From Actinomycetota bacterium (GTDB taxonomy: Bacteria; Actinomycetota; Acidimicrobiia; Acidimicrobiales; Iamiaceae): a stretch of 64,000 nucleotides of DNA. The notes beneath the pieces are model-generated. The model made no database searches and was not told the DNA's origin. It saw only the letters and a program-made list of their open reading frames with translations. Below, piece by piece: positions 25,458 through 34,633 of this stretch. The stretch covers positions 124,001 through 188,000 of the forward strand of contig JAHBSO010000004.1 in assembly GCA_019639075.1 (NCBI GenBank), written 5' to 3'. The translations under genes were made by a program, and so were the position numbers. Position 1 is the first letter of the stretch; each line of letters starts with the position of its first letter.

Positions 25458-27038
25458 TCAGGCGTCGAGGCGGTAGGCGACGAGGGCCGGCGGGTCGGCG
25501 GAGCCGATCGGCCAGAGGATCGTGTCGTCGACGACCGCCGGCCACCCGTTCAGGCCACCGGGCGCCTGCTCCCGCCACACCTCGGCGCCTGTCTCGCGGT
25601 CGAAGGCGATCAGGAGACCCTCCTGCGTGCCGGTGAGGACGAGGTCGCCGACCACCGTCGCGCCGCCGAGCGGGTCGCCGTCGATCTCCACCGACCACAG
25701 CACCGTCCCGTCGGCGGCGTCCACCGCGACCATGGTCCCGGGGTACAGACCGAGCTGGCTGCCGATGTAGTGGGGCTCGTCGGGGGTGAGCTCGCTCGGG
25801 GCGTTCAGCGTCGCTGCGTAGACCACGCCGTCCGCCGCGGCCGGCGGGGTGAGCACGCCGCCGAAGGTCCCGGGCATGACGGTGGTCGGGCCGTCCAGCG
25901 CCTCGAGGTCGTCGTTGCTGTGCATCCCGATCGCGACGTCCCACCGCAGCTCCCCCGTCTCGGGGTCGAGGCCGAGGATCCGGCCGAGCTTGCCGGTGGC
26001 CACGACCACCTTCCCGCCCTCGATGCGGTCGTCCTCGACCACGAGCGTGTGGATCAGGTCCCGGTCGAAGATGTCGTGCTCGATCGCCTGGTGGTACCAG
26101 CGCAGCTCGCCCGTCGCCGCGTCGAGCGCCACGACCGAGTCGGTGTAGAGGTTCGGGCCCGGCCGGCTCGACCCGTTGGGGAACTCGGCCGTGCCGGGGA
26201 ACGGGGCCGGGTTGGCGACGCCCCAGTAGATCGTGCCGGTGTCGGAGTCGATCGCCGGGGTGAACCAGGCACCGCCGCCCGAGTTGACCTCCGGGTTGCC
26301 CCACAGGTCGTCGCCCTTCACGGTGTCGAAGCTCCACCGGACCGACCCGTCGGACGTGTCGAGCGCGTAGAGCACGCCGCGGTCGCCGCCCGTGTACTGC
26401 CCGGACACGCTGATCGGGACGGTCGACACGTACACGAGCCCGTCGTGGGTCTGGGGCTGGATGTCGAGCCCGTCGGTCTCGGTGGCGGTGAGGCGACGGG
26501 TCCAGACCTCGGCGCCGCTGTCGAGGTCGAGCGCCACCACGTCGTCGGAGCCCTTCACCGCGAACACCAGGCCGTCGCCCACCGCGGGCCCGTTCGGCCC
26601 GATGCTGAACTCGTCGTACTGCCGGGTCCACCGCACCTCGCCGGTCACCAGGTCGATCGACCGCACGGTGCTCGACAGGTCCTGCACGATGACCGCGTCA
26701 CCCACGACCAGCGGCGTCGACGACGCGTTGCCGTAGGCGCCGGGGCCGGGGATCGCCACCCGCCACGCCTCGGCCAGCCGGCCGATGGTCGACGACGAGA
26801 TGGAGCTGTCGGTCGCGGCCCGGCTGTTGGACAGGTCCCGACCGGGCGACGGCCAACCCTCGACATCGGTCGGGTCGGTGCCCGTCTCGGTGGTCGTCGT
26901 GACCGAACGGCCACCGTCGGGGGCGAGCGTGGTCATGTCGTCGGCCCCGCAGCCGGCGAGCACGCCGGCGACCGCGACGAGCACCACCAGCCGGTGGACA
27001 GCCCTCGACCGGGGACGGCTGGCGCGGCGGGCGGTCAC
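25458..27038 (-). CDS. PQQ-propeller-type lipoprotein (quinoprotein-like)
   Basis: 526 aa from GTG 27038, overlapping the alcohol dehydrogenase stop by 4 bases. The lipoprotein signal is LVVLVAVAGVLAGCGAD. The mature protein is an eight-bladed PQQ-like beta-propeller with repeated AVDAADGTVLWSVE, ALDAATGELRWYHQ, GLDPETGELRWDVA and FDRETGAEVWREQ blades. It also has the quinoprotein dehydrogenase features WGNPEVNSGGGAWFTPAIDSDTGTIYWGVANPAP and HDIFDRDLIHT (compare W-D-xD motifs of methanol/glucose dehydrogenases). It lacks a visible cytochrome c motif. Coupled to a zinc alcohol dehydrogenase, it may oxidise an alcohol or aldehyde outside the membrane, or it may be a structural propeller. Confidence 0.7.
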   Translation of the reverse strand: MTARRASRPRSRAVHRLVVLVAVAGVLAGCGADDMTTLAPDGGRSVTTTTETGTDPTDVEGWPSPGRDLSNSRAATDSSISSSTIGRLAEAWRVAIPGPGAYGNASSTPLVVGDAVIVQDLSSTVRSIDLVTGEVRWTRQYDEFSIGPNGPAVGDGLVFAVKGSDDVVALDLDSGAEVWTRRLTATETDGLDIQPQTHDGLVYVSTVPISVSGQYTGGDRGVLYALDTSDGSVRWSFDTVKGDDLWGNPEVNSGGGAWFTPAIDSDTGTIYWGVANPAPFPGTAEFPNGSSRPGPNLYTDSVVALDAATGELRWYHQAIEHDIFDRDLIHTLVVEDDRIEGGKVVVATGKLGRILGLDPETGELRWDVAIGMHSNDDLEALDGPTTVMPGTFGGVLTPPAAADGVVYAATLNAPSELTPDEPHYIGSQLGLYPGTMVAVDAADGTVLWSVEIDGDPLGGATVVGDLVLTGTQEGLLIAFDRETGAEVWREQAPGGLNGWPAVVDDTILWPIGSADPPALVAYRLDA

Positions 27039-28060
27039 GGCCGGAGCAGGATCTTCAGGCAGTCGGGGCTCCGCGACGCGGCGAGCGCGTAGGCCTCGGC
27101 CGCGCGATCGAGCGGCATCTCGTGGGTGAAGATCCCCTCGGTCCGCAGCGAGCCGTCCTGCACCAGCGGCACCAGTTCGTCCCAGGTGCGGTGCACCGGC
27201 GCCGTGGTCATGCGCAGGGTCAGGCTGCGCAGGAGCCCGCCGAGGATCGGGAGCGGGTACGGCTGGAGGTCGTGCACCCCGATCACCGACACGGTGCCAC
27301 CGGCCCGCACCATGCCGAGGGCGTCGTCGAGCGTGGGGTCGATGGCGACCGCGTCGATCACCGAGTCGACGCCGCGGCCGTCGGTCGCCTCCATCACCGC
27401 CGCCACGTTGTGGCCCTCCAGCGGTTCGGCGCCCGACTCGGCCGCCCTCGCCCGTCGGCCCTCGACCGGGTCGAGGGCGAGCACGCGTCCCGCGCCGAGC
27501 GCGACCGCGGCGCGCACCGCGCACAGGCCGACCGCGCCGAGCCCGATCACCGCGACCGTGCCTCCCGGCGGGATGTCGGCCCGCTGCGCCCCCGCCCAGC
27601 CCGTGCCGAGGTTGTCGGTGAGCAGCAGCGCGGCCTGGTCGTCGACGCCCTCGGGGATCGTGAGGAGCTGGAAGTCGGCCGACGGCACCGCCACGTGCGT
27701 CGCCTGGCCGCCGGGGAGGAAGCCCGACCCGAACACCTTCGGGCCCTCGACGCACCGGATCGGGTCCCGCGTGGCGCAGCCCTCGCAGTGCCCGCACCCC
27801 GTCACCGACGCAGTGAGCACGCGGTCGCCCACGCTGAAGCGCGACACCTCGGGCCCGGCCTCGACGACCGTCCCCAGGAACTCGTGGCCCACCGGGATCG
27901 GTTCGAGGATCGGCAGGTCGCCGTCGTAGAAGTGCAGGTCCGACCCGCAGATCGCCGTGGCGTCGACCTCGACCACCACGCCGTCGGGACCGGGCGGCGT
28001 CGGGTCCGGCGCCTCCAGCACCTCGGCGTGCTGCGGTCCGTCGATCACCACGTGTCTCAT
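27035..28060 (-). CDS. Zinc-dependent alcohol dehydrogenase (MDR family)
   Basis: 341 aa, ATG preceded by GAGGAG. Catalytic zinc ligands: Cys in AICGSDLHFYDGD and His-Glu in PVGHEFLG. The structural zinc loop is CGHCEGCATRDPIRC. The NAD(P) fold carries GLGAVGLCAVRAAVALGAGRVLALDP. The length and domain order match class III-like/threonine-type medium-chain dehydrogenases. It oxidises an alcohol to an aldehyde or ketone with NAD(P); the substrate cannot be read from the sequence. The stop overlaps the start of the quinoprotein-like lipoprotein, so the two are made together. Upstream lies the longest block of dispersed repeats. Confidence 0.85.
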   Translation of the reverse strand: MRHVVIDGPQHAEVLEAPDPTPPGPDGVVVEVDATAICGSDLHFYDGDLPILEPIPVGHEFLGTVVEAGPEVSRFSVGDRVLTASVTGCGHCEGCATRDPIRCVEGPKVFGSGFLPGGQATHVAVPSADFQLLTIPEGVDDQAALLLTDNLGTGWAGAQRADIPPGGTVAVIGLGAVGLCAVRAAVALGAGRVLALDPVEGRRARAAESGAEPLEGHNVAAVMEATDGRGVDSVIDAVAIDPTLDDALGMVRAGGTVSVIGVHDLQPYPLPILGGLLRSLTLRMTTAPVHRTWDELVPLVQDGSLRTEGIFTHEMPLDRAAEAYALAASRSPDCLKILLRP

Positions 28061-28084
28061 CGCGTCTCCTCAGGTCTCGGACAC

Positions 28085-28437
28085 ATCGGTTGGTTGAGCG
28101 GAGCGAGCGGCCTCGCTTCGCTCGACGTCCTTTTGCCTTTCGACTCGCTTCGCTCGCTCAAGGAACAGAGGGGTTCGCTTCGCTCGGGCGAGCGCGGTCT
28201 CTGTTGGTTGAGCGGAGCGAGCCCCTGGGCGAGCGCAGTCGAAACCGGCTCGCTCGGGATCGTCGCCTCGCTTCGCTCGACGTCCTTCTGCCTTTCGACT
28301 CGCTTCGCTCGCTCAAGGAACAGAGGGGTTCGCTTCGCTCGCTCAAGGAACAGAGAGGTTCGCTTCGCGCGGGCGAGCGCGGTCTCTGTTGGTTGAGCGG
28401 AGCGAGCCCCTGGGCGAGCGCAGTCGAAACCCGCTCG
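28085..28437. repeat. Dispersed palindromic repeat, copy 2 (longest)
   Basis: About 350 bases with two full and several partial units: GTTGGTTGAGCGGAGCGAGC...GCGAGCGCAGTCGAAAC occurs twice, alternating with CCTTTTGCCTTTCGACTCGC and AAGGAACAGAGGGGTTCGC. It lies between the start of the alcohol dehydrogenase gene and the end of the DUF3556 gene, the only copy lying between two minus-strand genes. Confidence 0.8.
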
Positions 28438-28438
28438 C

Positions 28439-30121
28439 TCATGTCGCGTCGAGGGGGTGGAGGGGGACGTCGGTGGCGTTGGGTTGGCGGTCGACCATCT
28501 CCTTCACCGAGACGAGGCCCCGCTCGATCTCGCCGGTCGCCGCGTCGTAGATCCGGTACTCCTGCGTGCCCTTGTGGAACGGCTGGGACTCGACGAAGAC
28601 GATCCGGAGGTCGCCGGGCTGGAAGTCGCACCGCTTCTGGAGGGCGTCGATCAGCCGGGGCCCGTGCAGGTGGCCGTCGCCGAAGTTCCACCCGAGCGAG
28701 GTGCCGGCCACGAGCTCGCCGTCGAGGATCAGGAAGTCCTCGTGGTCGGGACCGCACGCCCGCGGCACGAGCGTCCAGAGCGCCCGCCCGTGGGTGTGGA
28801 AGCCCCGGAACGCGTAGCCCATGTGCAGCGGGACCGCCGCCTCCTCCGGGCTGCCGTAGACCTTCTCCAGCTGGAGGTGCGGGAGCATCGACGCCTTCAC
28901 GATGTTCTGGTCGAAGCGGTCGATGCTGTCGCCCCGGAAGCACCACGACGAGGCGGCCCAGTTTCCGGCGTAGTACCGCATGGCCGGGAGGAACGAGACC
29001 TTCTCGGGCACGAGGTTGCCCCAGGCCACGATGGCGACCAGGCCGGCGACCAGCCCCCACACGAGCAGGGGCTCGGACAGGTCCGAGAACGGCGTGCCCG
29101 GGTGGGCGAGAAAGAGGAACACGATCCCGCCGATCATGAACACGTTCCACTCCAACGGCACGCCCATGGGGAAGCTGGTGAGGATCCCGAGGTGGAACAG
29201 GATCATGATCACCGCCGCGATCTTCAGGACCGGCCCGTCCGACGCCAGCAGCATCACCAACGGCACCCCGAACTCGATCACGGTCGCGAAGTGGGCGACC
29301 GCACCGGCCGCCTTGCTGGGGCGGAGGTCGTTCGGCCAGTCCCGCCAGAGCTTCCGCTTCACGTGGCCGAACCGCAGCATCGGGCTGTTGGACTGCATCG
29401 TGGCCATCACCAGCGGGAAGTGCCGGTTGAGCTTCGAGGTGGCCGCGCCCCACCAGATGACGACCATGACGAGCTTGGCCGCGGTGATCTGGTCGCCGCC
29501 GGCCACGAGGAACGCCAGCATCAACGAGCCGTAGACCTCGCCCCGGGCGGCCAGGAAGATGACCTGGTCGCGCAGGCCGAGCACCGCGAGGAGCACGACC
29601 GACACGGCGACCTCGGTGCGGGTGAGGTCGCCCCACGCCGCGACCACGAGCGACACCAGGAACGCGGCGTACAGCACGACGTCGACGACCGTCCGCTCGT
29701 CGCCCCCGGTGAGCGGCACCTTGCCACCGGCGAACGGCAGGCGGATCGTCCCGGGCCGCAGCCAGTAGAGCGGCGCGCCCATCGGCGGCACGAAGCGAAG
29801 GTTCAGCGGCCCGAACCCGCAGCCGAGGCCGAGCACCTCGAACAGCGTCGTCCACATGACGAACTTGAAGAACACCAGCCCGTTCCGCCACCACTCGTCG
29901 ACGGCGAAGAACCCGTCGATCCCCGGCGTCGACAGCACGAACAGCCAACCGACGGCCACGTACACGACGATCTTCACGATGTACATGAGGATCACCACGT
30001 CGGGCGACCCGAACCCGCTCTCGGCGTAGTGCCGGAACATCGGCCGCATGCGCTCGTCGCGGGGCAGGTCGTCCCAGACCTCGTGGTCGACCTCCGGCAG
30101 GTTGGGTTGCAGGAACCCCAT
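28439..30121 (-). CDS. DUF3556 domain transmembrane protein
   Basis: 560 aa, ATG preceded by GAGGAG. The N-terminus MGFLQPNLPEVDHEVWDDLPRDERMRPMFRHY is highly typical of mycobacterial and other actinobacterial DUF3556 proteins. Eight or more helices follow, with conserved loops (GPLNLRFVPPMGAPLYWLRPGTIRLP; TSKLNRHFPLVMATMQSNSPML). The C-terminal 150 residues are soluble (MGYAFRGFHTHGRALWTLVPRACG; GDLRIVFVESQPFHKGTQEYRIYD). The middle resembles HTTM/vitamin-K-carboxylase-like membrane folds. Function is unknown. It is transcribed away from a Baeyer-Villiger monooxygenase gene from a shared symmetrical promoter, so a role in the same oxidative pathway is likely. Confidence 0.8.
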   Translation of the reverse strand: MGFLQPNLPEVDHEVWDDLPRDERMRPMFRHYAESGFGSPDVVILMYIVKIVVYVAVGWLFVLSTPGIDGFFAVDEWWRNGLVFFKFVMWTTLFEVLGLGCGFGPLNLRFVPPMGAPLYWLRPGTIRLPFAGGKVPLTGGDERTVVDVVLYAAFLVSLVVAAWGDLTRTEVAVSVVLLAVLGLRDQVIFLAARGEVYGSLMLAFLVAGGDQITAAKLVMVVIWWGAATSKLNRHFPLVMATMQSNSPMLRFGHVKRKLWRDWPNDLRPSKAAGAVAHFATVIEFGVPLVMLLASDGPVLKIAAVIMILFHLGILTSFPMGVPLEWNVFMIGGIVFLFLAHPGTPFSDLSEPLLVWGLVAGLVAIVAWGNLVPEKVSFLPAMRYYAGNWAASSWCFRGDSIDRFDQNIVKASMLPHLQLEKVYGSPEEAAVPLHMGYAFRGFHTHGRALWTLVPRACGPDHEDFLILDGELVAGTSLGWNFGDGHLHGPRLIDALQKRCDFQPGDLRIVFVESQPFHKGTQEYRIYDAATGEIERGLVSVKEMVDRQPNATDVPLHPLDAT

Positions 30122-30179
30122 CTCGACTCCTCACGTCCCCTGGTGAGCCCGCGGACCCCTCGGGCCCCCGTCGGTTCGG

Positions 30180-30230
30180 GACCGTACACACTTCTCGACC
30201 CGTGGATGATGTCCGTGACTGTGTACGGTC
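30180..30230. promoter_or_regulatory. Divergent promoter with 10-bp inverted repeat
   Basis: GACCGTACAC (30180-30189) and GTGTACGGTC (30221-30230) are exact inverted copies 31 bases apart. Each contains a TACGGT -10 box for the outward gene. The plus-strand box ends seven bases before GTG 30237 (leaderless), while the minus-strand message has a leader with GAGGAG. The symmetry suggests one regulator controls both. Confidence 0.55.
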
Positions 30231-30236
30231 CGGCTC

Positions 30237-32156
30237 GTGCGCAACCCCCACGCCGGAAAGCCGTTCACCGCCGCCCAGTTCTCCGACGAGCAGATCGCCG
30301 CGATGGTCGAGGACCTCTCGGTCCCCACGCTCCTGCTCTCGTGCGTCCACCTGAGCCCGCCGGGGGACCGGCGTCGCATCCTCGACGGCCCGATCCGCCC
30401 GACCGGCAGCTACATCAACGAGTACCAGGGCTTCCTCACCGACGAGCAGCAGGCCGAGGGCCGGGCGCTCGCCGTCGAGCTGATCTGCGCCTGGCGGGAC
30501 CGCGGCTGCCCCGAGCCCGAGCCGCTCTCGGCGGGCGAGCTCGAGGAGATGATGGACTGGATGGTCGGCGCGCCGGTCGACCGGGACTACGTGGCGATGA
30601 TGGCCGAGGAGCTCGGCCTCGAGGGCGACGACGCCCGGGCCACCGGTGAGGTCGAGGGCGCGGCCGACGTTCCCGTCGTGATCATCGGGGCGGGCATGTC
30701 GGGCCTGCTGGCGGCGATCCGCCTCGACCAGGCCGGGTTCCCGTACGTCATCGTCGAGAAGAACGACGGTCCCGGCGGCACCTGGTGGGAGAACACCTAC
30801 CCCGGCGCACGCGTCGACGTCGGCAGCCACTTCTACTGCTACAGCTTCGAGCCGTCGCACCACTGGACCGAGTTCTTCGCCCGCCAGCCCGAGCTGGCCC
30901 GGTACTTCGCCGACGTGATGGACCGCTACGGCGTGACCGAGCACGTCCGGTTCGGCGTCGAGGTCACCCGCGCCGTGTGGGACGAGGACGCCGCGACCTG
31001 GCACGTCCACCTCGACGACGGGTCCGTGGTCGACGGTCGGGCCGTGATCTGCGCCGTCGGCCAGCTCAACCGGCCGTTCGTGCCCGACGTGCCCGGCACC
31101 TTCGACGGGCCGTCGTTCCACACCGCCCGCTGGGACCACGACGTCGACGTGGCCGGCAAGGACGTCGTGATGGTCGGCGCCGGCGCCACCGGCTTCCAGC
31201 TCGCCCCGGCGATCGCGGAGGAGGTGCGGTCGCTCACGGTCGTCCAGCGGACCGCGCAGTGGATGTTCCCGAACCCCGGCTACCGGGAGGCCGTCGGCCC
31301 CGGTGTCCCCTGGGCGATCGAGCACCTCCCCTTCTACGGGCGCTGGTTCCGGTTCCTCATCTACTTCCCGAGCTGCGACGGCGGCCTCGTCGCCGCCAAG
31401 GTCGACCCCGACTGGCCCCACCAGGAGCGATCGGTCAGCGAGGTCAACGACATCGCGCGGGAGCTGTTCACCGACTGGATCACCAGCCAGGTCGACGGCG
31501 ACCCGGAGCTCGTCGCGAAGGTCGTGCCCACCTACCCGCCCACCGGCAAGCGGACCCTCCAGGACGACGGGAGCTGGCTGCGCACCCTCACCCGGGACAA
31601 CGTCGAGCTGGTGCGGGCCGGGGTCGACCACCTCGAGGCCGACGCCGTCGTCGACTCGAACGGCGACCGCCACCACGCCGACGTGCTCGTCTGGGCCACC
31701 GGCTTCCGCCCCAACGAGATGCTGGTCCCGATGGAGATCGTCGGACGCGACGGCGTGGACCTCCGCGAGCACTGGGGCACGCGGCCCCGGGCGCTGTACG
31801 GGATCACCGTGGCCGGCTTCCCCAACTTCTTCATGATGTACGGCCCGGCCACCAACCTCGCCAGCGGCGGCAGCATCATCGCCGCGTCGGAAGCGGCGAT
31901 GACCTACATCGACGCCTGCCTGCGCCTCCTGGTCGAGGGCGGCCACACGACGATGGCCCCGACCGTCGCCGCGTACGACGACTGGTACGAGCGCACCCAG
32001 GCCGAGATCCGGACGATGGTGTGGGCGTCACCGCACATCGAGCACAACTACTACCGGAACGCGGACGGCGAGGTGCACACGCTCAACCCGTTCCGGTTCG
32101 TCGACTACTGGCGCTGGACGCGCACCGTCGACGAGAACGACTACGTGTTCACCTGA
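30237..32156 (+). CDS. Baeyer-Villiger-type flavin monooxygenase (HAPMO-like)
   Basis: 639 aa from GTG 30237. The first 135 residues are a helical extension as in 4-hydroxyacetophenone monooxygenase. Then the FAD Rossmann motif VVIIGAGMSGLLAAIRLD, the DG-rich GPGGTWWENTYPGARVD, the Baeyer-Villiger fingerprint FDGPSFHTARWDHD, and the NADPH motif VVMVGAGATGFQLAP. The late VWATGFRPNE block is the ATG-type signature of flavin monooxygenases. The enzyme inserts oxygen next to a carbonyl to give an ester or lactone using NADPH and O2. Substrate unknown. Flanking genes (DUF3556, alcohol dehydrogenase, amidase) fit xenobiotic or terpenoid/steroid breakdown. Confidence 0.88.
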   Translation: MRNPHAGKPFTAAQFSDEQIAAMVEDLSVPTLLLSCVHLSPPGDRRRILDGPIRPTGSYINEYQGFLTDEQQAEGRALAVELICAWRDRGCPEPEPLSAGELEEMMDWMVGAPVDRDYVAMMAEELGLEGDDARATGEVEGAADVPVVIIGAGMSGLLAAIRLDQAGFPYVIVEKNDGPGGTWWENTYPGARVDVGSHFYCYSFEPSHHWTEFFARQPELARYFADVMDRYGVTEHVRFGVEVTRAVWDEDAATWHVHLDDGSVVDGRAVICAVGQLNRPFVPDVPGTFDGPSFHTARWDHDVDVAGKDVVMVGAGATGFQLAPAIAEEVRSLTVVQRTAQWMFPNPGYREAVGPGVPWAIEHLPFYGRWFRFLIYFPSCDGGLVAAKVDPDWPHQERSVSEVNDIARELFTDWITSQVDGDPELVAKVVPTYPPTGKRTLQDDGSWLRTLTRDNVELVRAGVDHLEADAVVDSNGDRHHADVLVWATGFRPNEMLVPMEIVGRDGVDLREHWGTRPRALYGITVAGFPNFFMMYGPATNLASGGSIIAASEAAMTYIDACLRLLVEGGHTTMAPTVAAYDDWYERTQAEIRTMVWASPHIEHNYYRNADGEVHTLNPFRFVDYWRWTRTVDENDYVFT

Positions 32157-32177
32157 AGGTCTCGGTAAATTCACAGG

Positions 32178-33494
32178 ATGGCTTCCAGGGTGAGCGCCAC
32201 TGCGGCGCCCGGGCTGCCGCGTGGGGTCATCATCACCGCGGCCGGGGGATTGGTCGGCTTGGTGCTGGCCATGGAGATCGCGGCCCGCTTCCACGGCTTC
32301 GCCGGTCCCGTCGAGCACTTCGCCTGGGACCTCGTCGGCGGCCCGAAGCGGGGCCGGGTGATCTGGGTCGCGTTCGCGATGTCGCTGATCAGCCTGAACA
32401 AGCAGCAGCGGATCCGCGCCGTCGCCGCCGCGGTGGTCCTCGACCTCGCGTTCTTCCTCGCCCGCCTGCCGTTCGACACCCGGCTCACCTACGGGAACGG
32501 CCCGTTCATCGTCCTGCTGGCCATCGGGTTCGTGGCCTGGACCCGCTGGGAGGGCGAGGAGCGCACCACCGCGCTCAAGGCCGTCGGGCTCGGCCTCATG
32601 CTCATCATGGGCACGAAGATGAGCGACACCTGGCTGCGCTTCACCGTCGAGGCCCGCCCGATGGTGCTCGACCAGTTCGTGCAGACCGCCGACCACGCGC
32701 TCGGCAACCCCTCGTGGGTCGTCGGTCGTGCCCTCGACGCCAGCGGACCACTCGTCCACCGGATCATCGAGACCGTCTACATCGAGCTCCCGGTCGGGGC
32801 GATGCTCGTGGCCATCTGGCAGCTGCGGAAGGGCTGGCCCTCCCACCACATCGTCCGGTCGTTCCTGCTCGTGGCCCTGATCGGCCCGATCTTCTACCTG
32901 CTGTTCCCCGTCGTCGGTCCGATCTTCGCCTTCGGTCCGCTCGGCCACGGGTTCGCGGTCGACGCCGCGGCGTGGCCGCACTCGGTCCCGTGGGACCTGA
33001 CCCCCCACGCGTTCCGGTTCGACGACATCACGCCCCGCAACTGCATGCCCAGCCTGCACACCGCCTGGACCGTGCTGATCTTCGTCCACACCCGGCGCCA
33101 ACCGTGGGCGATCCGCGCGTTCGGGACCTTCTGGACCACCTGCACGATCATCGCCACGCTCGGCCTCGGCTGGCACTACGGGGTCGACCTCGTGGCCGGC
33201 GTGGTCTTCGCCCTGACGATCGAGTCGATCCTCCGTGACCCCGAGCGGGGCTGGGACACGACCCGCTGGGGCCTCGTCCTCGGCGGGTTCGCGCTGCACG
33301 CCGCGATGCTCCTGTCGTTCCGGTTCCTCGCCGTGCAGATGGCCGAGTACCGGTTCCTCAGCGCGGTCCTCCTGCTGGGGTCGATGGCGGTGATGATCCT
33401 CGCCTTCTACCGGGCGTTCTTCGTGCGGGCCATGCCGGTCGACACCGGGTCCGCCGAGCAGGACGAGACGCTCCCGTCGCTCGCCGGGACCTGA
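32178..33494 (+). CDS. PAP2-family membrane phosphatase/phosphotransferase
   Basis: 438 aa, predicted leaderless (TAAATT at 32166-32171, six bases before ATG). About ten helices. The phosphatase signatures are clear: RNCMPSLHTAWTVLI (motif 2, catalytic His) and LGWHYGVDLVAGVV (motif 3). This places it in the inositolphosphotransferase/Aur1-like PAP2_3 group that acts on lipid phosphates. It has its own promoter and is closely followed by the ligase gene, two bases after its stop. Confidence 0.75.
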   Translation: MASRVSATAAPGLPRGVIITAAGGLVGLVLAMEIAARFHGFAGPVEHFAWDLVGGPKRGRVIWVAFAMSLISLNKQQRIRAVAAAVVLDLAFFLARLPFDTRLTYGNGPFIVLLAIGFVAWTRWEGEERTTALKAVGLGLMLIMGTKMSDTWLRFTVEARPMVLDQFVQTADHALGNPSWVVGRALDASGPLVHRIIETVYIELPVGAMLVAIWQLRKGWPSHHIVRSFLLVALIGPIFYLLFPVVGPIFAFGPLGHGFAVDAAAWPHSVPWDLTPHAFRFDDITPRNCMPSLHTAWTVLIFVHTRRQPWAIRAFGTFWTTCTIIATLGLGWHYGVDLVAGVVFALTIESILRDPERGWDTTRWGLVLGGFALHAAMLLSFRFLAVQMAEYRFLSAVLLLGSMAVMILAFYRAFFVRAMPVDTGSAEQDETLPSLAGT

Positions 33495-33496
33495 GC

Positions 33497-34480
33497 GTGC
33501 CCCGAGCCACCCCGCCGGCGCCGATGAAGGCGGTCGCCGGCGAGGTGCCCGCCGACGACGACGGCTGGGCGTTCGAGATCAAGTGGGACGGGATGCGGGT
33601 CACGTCGATCCTCGGTGGTGACGAACCGGTGGCGGTCAGCACCAACGGGCGCGACGTGCTCGGCCGGTTCCCCGAGCTGCGGCCCCTGAGCGACCACCTC
33701 CACGGGCACCCGGTGACGCTCGACGGTGAGATCGTCGTGCTCGACGACCGGGGTCGCAGCGACTTCGGTCGGCTCCAACCCCGGATGCAGGCCGGCTCGG
33801 ACGCGGCGGTCGCCCGGCTCCTCGCGGAGGGACCGGCCACCTACGTGGTGTTCGACCTCCTCGCGATCGGTGACCTGCCGACGGTGGAGCTGCCGTACCT
33901 GGAGCGCCGGCGACTGCTCGCCGACCTCCTCCAGGACGGCCCGACCTGGCGGGTGCCCGAGCACCGCGTCGGCGGGGGCCACGACCTGTTCGAGGCCGCG
34001 GCACGGGCCGGCCTCGAGGGGATCATGGCCAAACGGATCGACAGCCCGTACCTTCCGGGGCGACGGTCGTCGTCGTGGCGCAAGTGCAAGATCCGGCAAC
34101 GCCAGGAACTGGTCGTCGGGGGCTGGACCCGCGGCGACGGCGCCCGCGGCTCGACGCTCGGCGCGCTCCACGTCGGCTACCACGACCCCGCGTCGCCCGG
34201 CTCGCCGCTGCGCTACGCCGGTCGGGTGGGGTCGGGCTTCACCGACGCCGCCCTGGACCGGCTCGTGGCGCAGCTCGAACCGCTGGAGGTCGACGAGTGC
34301 CCGTTCGACCCGCCGCCGCCGGCCGAGCTGGCCCGGACCAGCCGATGGGTGAGACCCGAGCTGGTGGCCGAGGTGGCCTTCGCCAACTGGACCGATGCCG
34401 GCAACGTCCGCGCCCCCGTCTACCTCGGCCTCCGCGACGACCGCGACCCGGCGACCGTCGTCCGGGAACCCACCCCCTGA
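33497..34480 (+). CDS. Stand-alone ATP-dependent DNA ligase
   Basis: 327 aa, GTG start two bases after the previous stop. Nucleotidyltransferase motif I is EIKWDGMR (Lys takes the AMP). Further motifs: LDGEIVVLD, YVVFDLLAI, EGIMAKRIDSPY and SSSWRKCKIR. The C-terminal OB domain starts near ELVVGGWTRGDG and ends with FANWTDAGNVRAPVY. This is the ligase domain of the LigD/LigC type without polymerase or nuclease modules. It seals nicks, perhaps in base-excision or end-joining repair. No ku gene is nearby. Confidence 0.88.
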   Translation: MPRATPPAPMKAVAGEVPADDDGWAFEIKWDGMRVTSILGGDEPVAVSTNGRDVLGRFPELRPLSDHLHGHPVTLDGEIVVLDDRGRSDFGRLQPRMQAGSDAAVARLLAEGPATYVVFDLLAIGDLPTVELPYLERRRLLADLLQDGPTWRVPEHRVGGGHDLFEAAARAGLEGIMAKRIDSPYLPGRRSSSWRKCKIRQRQELVVGGWTRGDGARGSTLGALHVGYHDPASPGSPLRYAGRVGSGFTDAALDRLVAQLEPLEVDECPFDPPPPAELARTSRWVRPELVAEVAFANWTDAGNVRAPVYLGLRDDRDPATVVREPTP

Positions 34481-34487
34481 CGAAGCG

Positions 34488-34570
34488 GGCCTCGCTCCGC
34501 TCGAGGAGCAGGAGTGTTGGTTGAGCGGAGCGAGCCCCTGGGCGAGCGCAGTCGAAACCTGAGCGGTCTC
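34488..34570. repeat. Dispersed palindromic repeat, copy 3
   Basis: GCCTCGCTCCGCTCGAGGAGCAG followed by GTTGGTTGAGCGGAGCGAGC and CTGGGCGAGCGCAGTCGAAAC. It lies between two plus-strand genes, just upstream of the amidase promoter. In the amidase frame it would encode LVERSEPLGERSRN, which is why the earlier ATG at 34514 is rejected as the start. Confidence 0.8.
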
Positions 34571-34633
34571 GCTGCGCTCACCAGCGCGGCACAACGTGAG
34601 CACCGACTCGGGTTTTGGTGCGACAATGCCCAG

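Noticed and set aside
23928..27092. 1054-codon open frame on the plus strand
   Set aside because: Antisense to DUF389 and the PQQ-propeller gene and across a repeat block; composition is typical of a frame shadow.
25252..28437. Possible CRISPR arrays in the repeat blocks
   Set aside because: Repeat units vary in length and order, there are no regular spacers, and no cas genes are present. They are dispersed palindromic elements.
28158..31946. 1262-codon open frame on the minus strand
   Set aside because: It runs antisense through the monooxygenase gene, is extremely rich in Arg, Gly and Pro and has no domain; a GC-driven shadow of the real genes.
34514..34633. Earlier ATG for the amidase
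   Set aside because: The added 40 residues are encoded by the dispersed repeat and have no counterpart in amidases; GTG 34634 is better.
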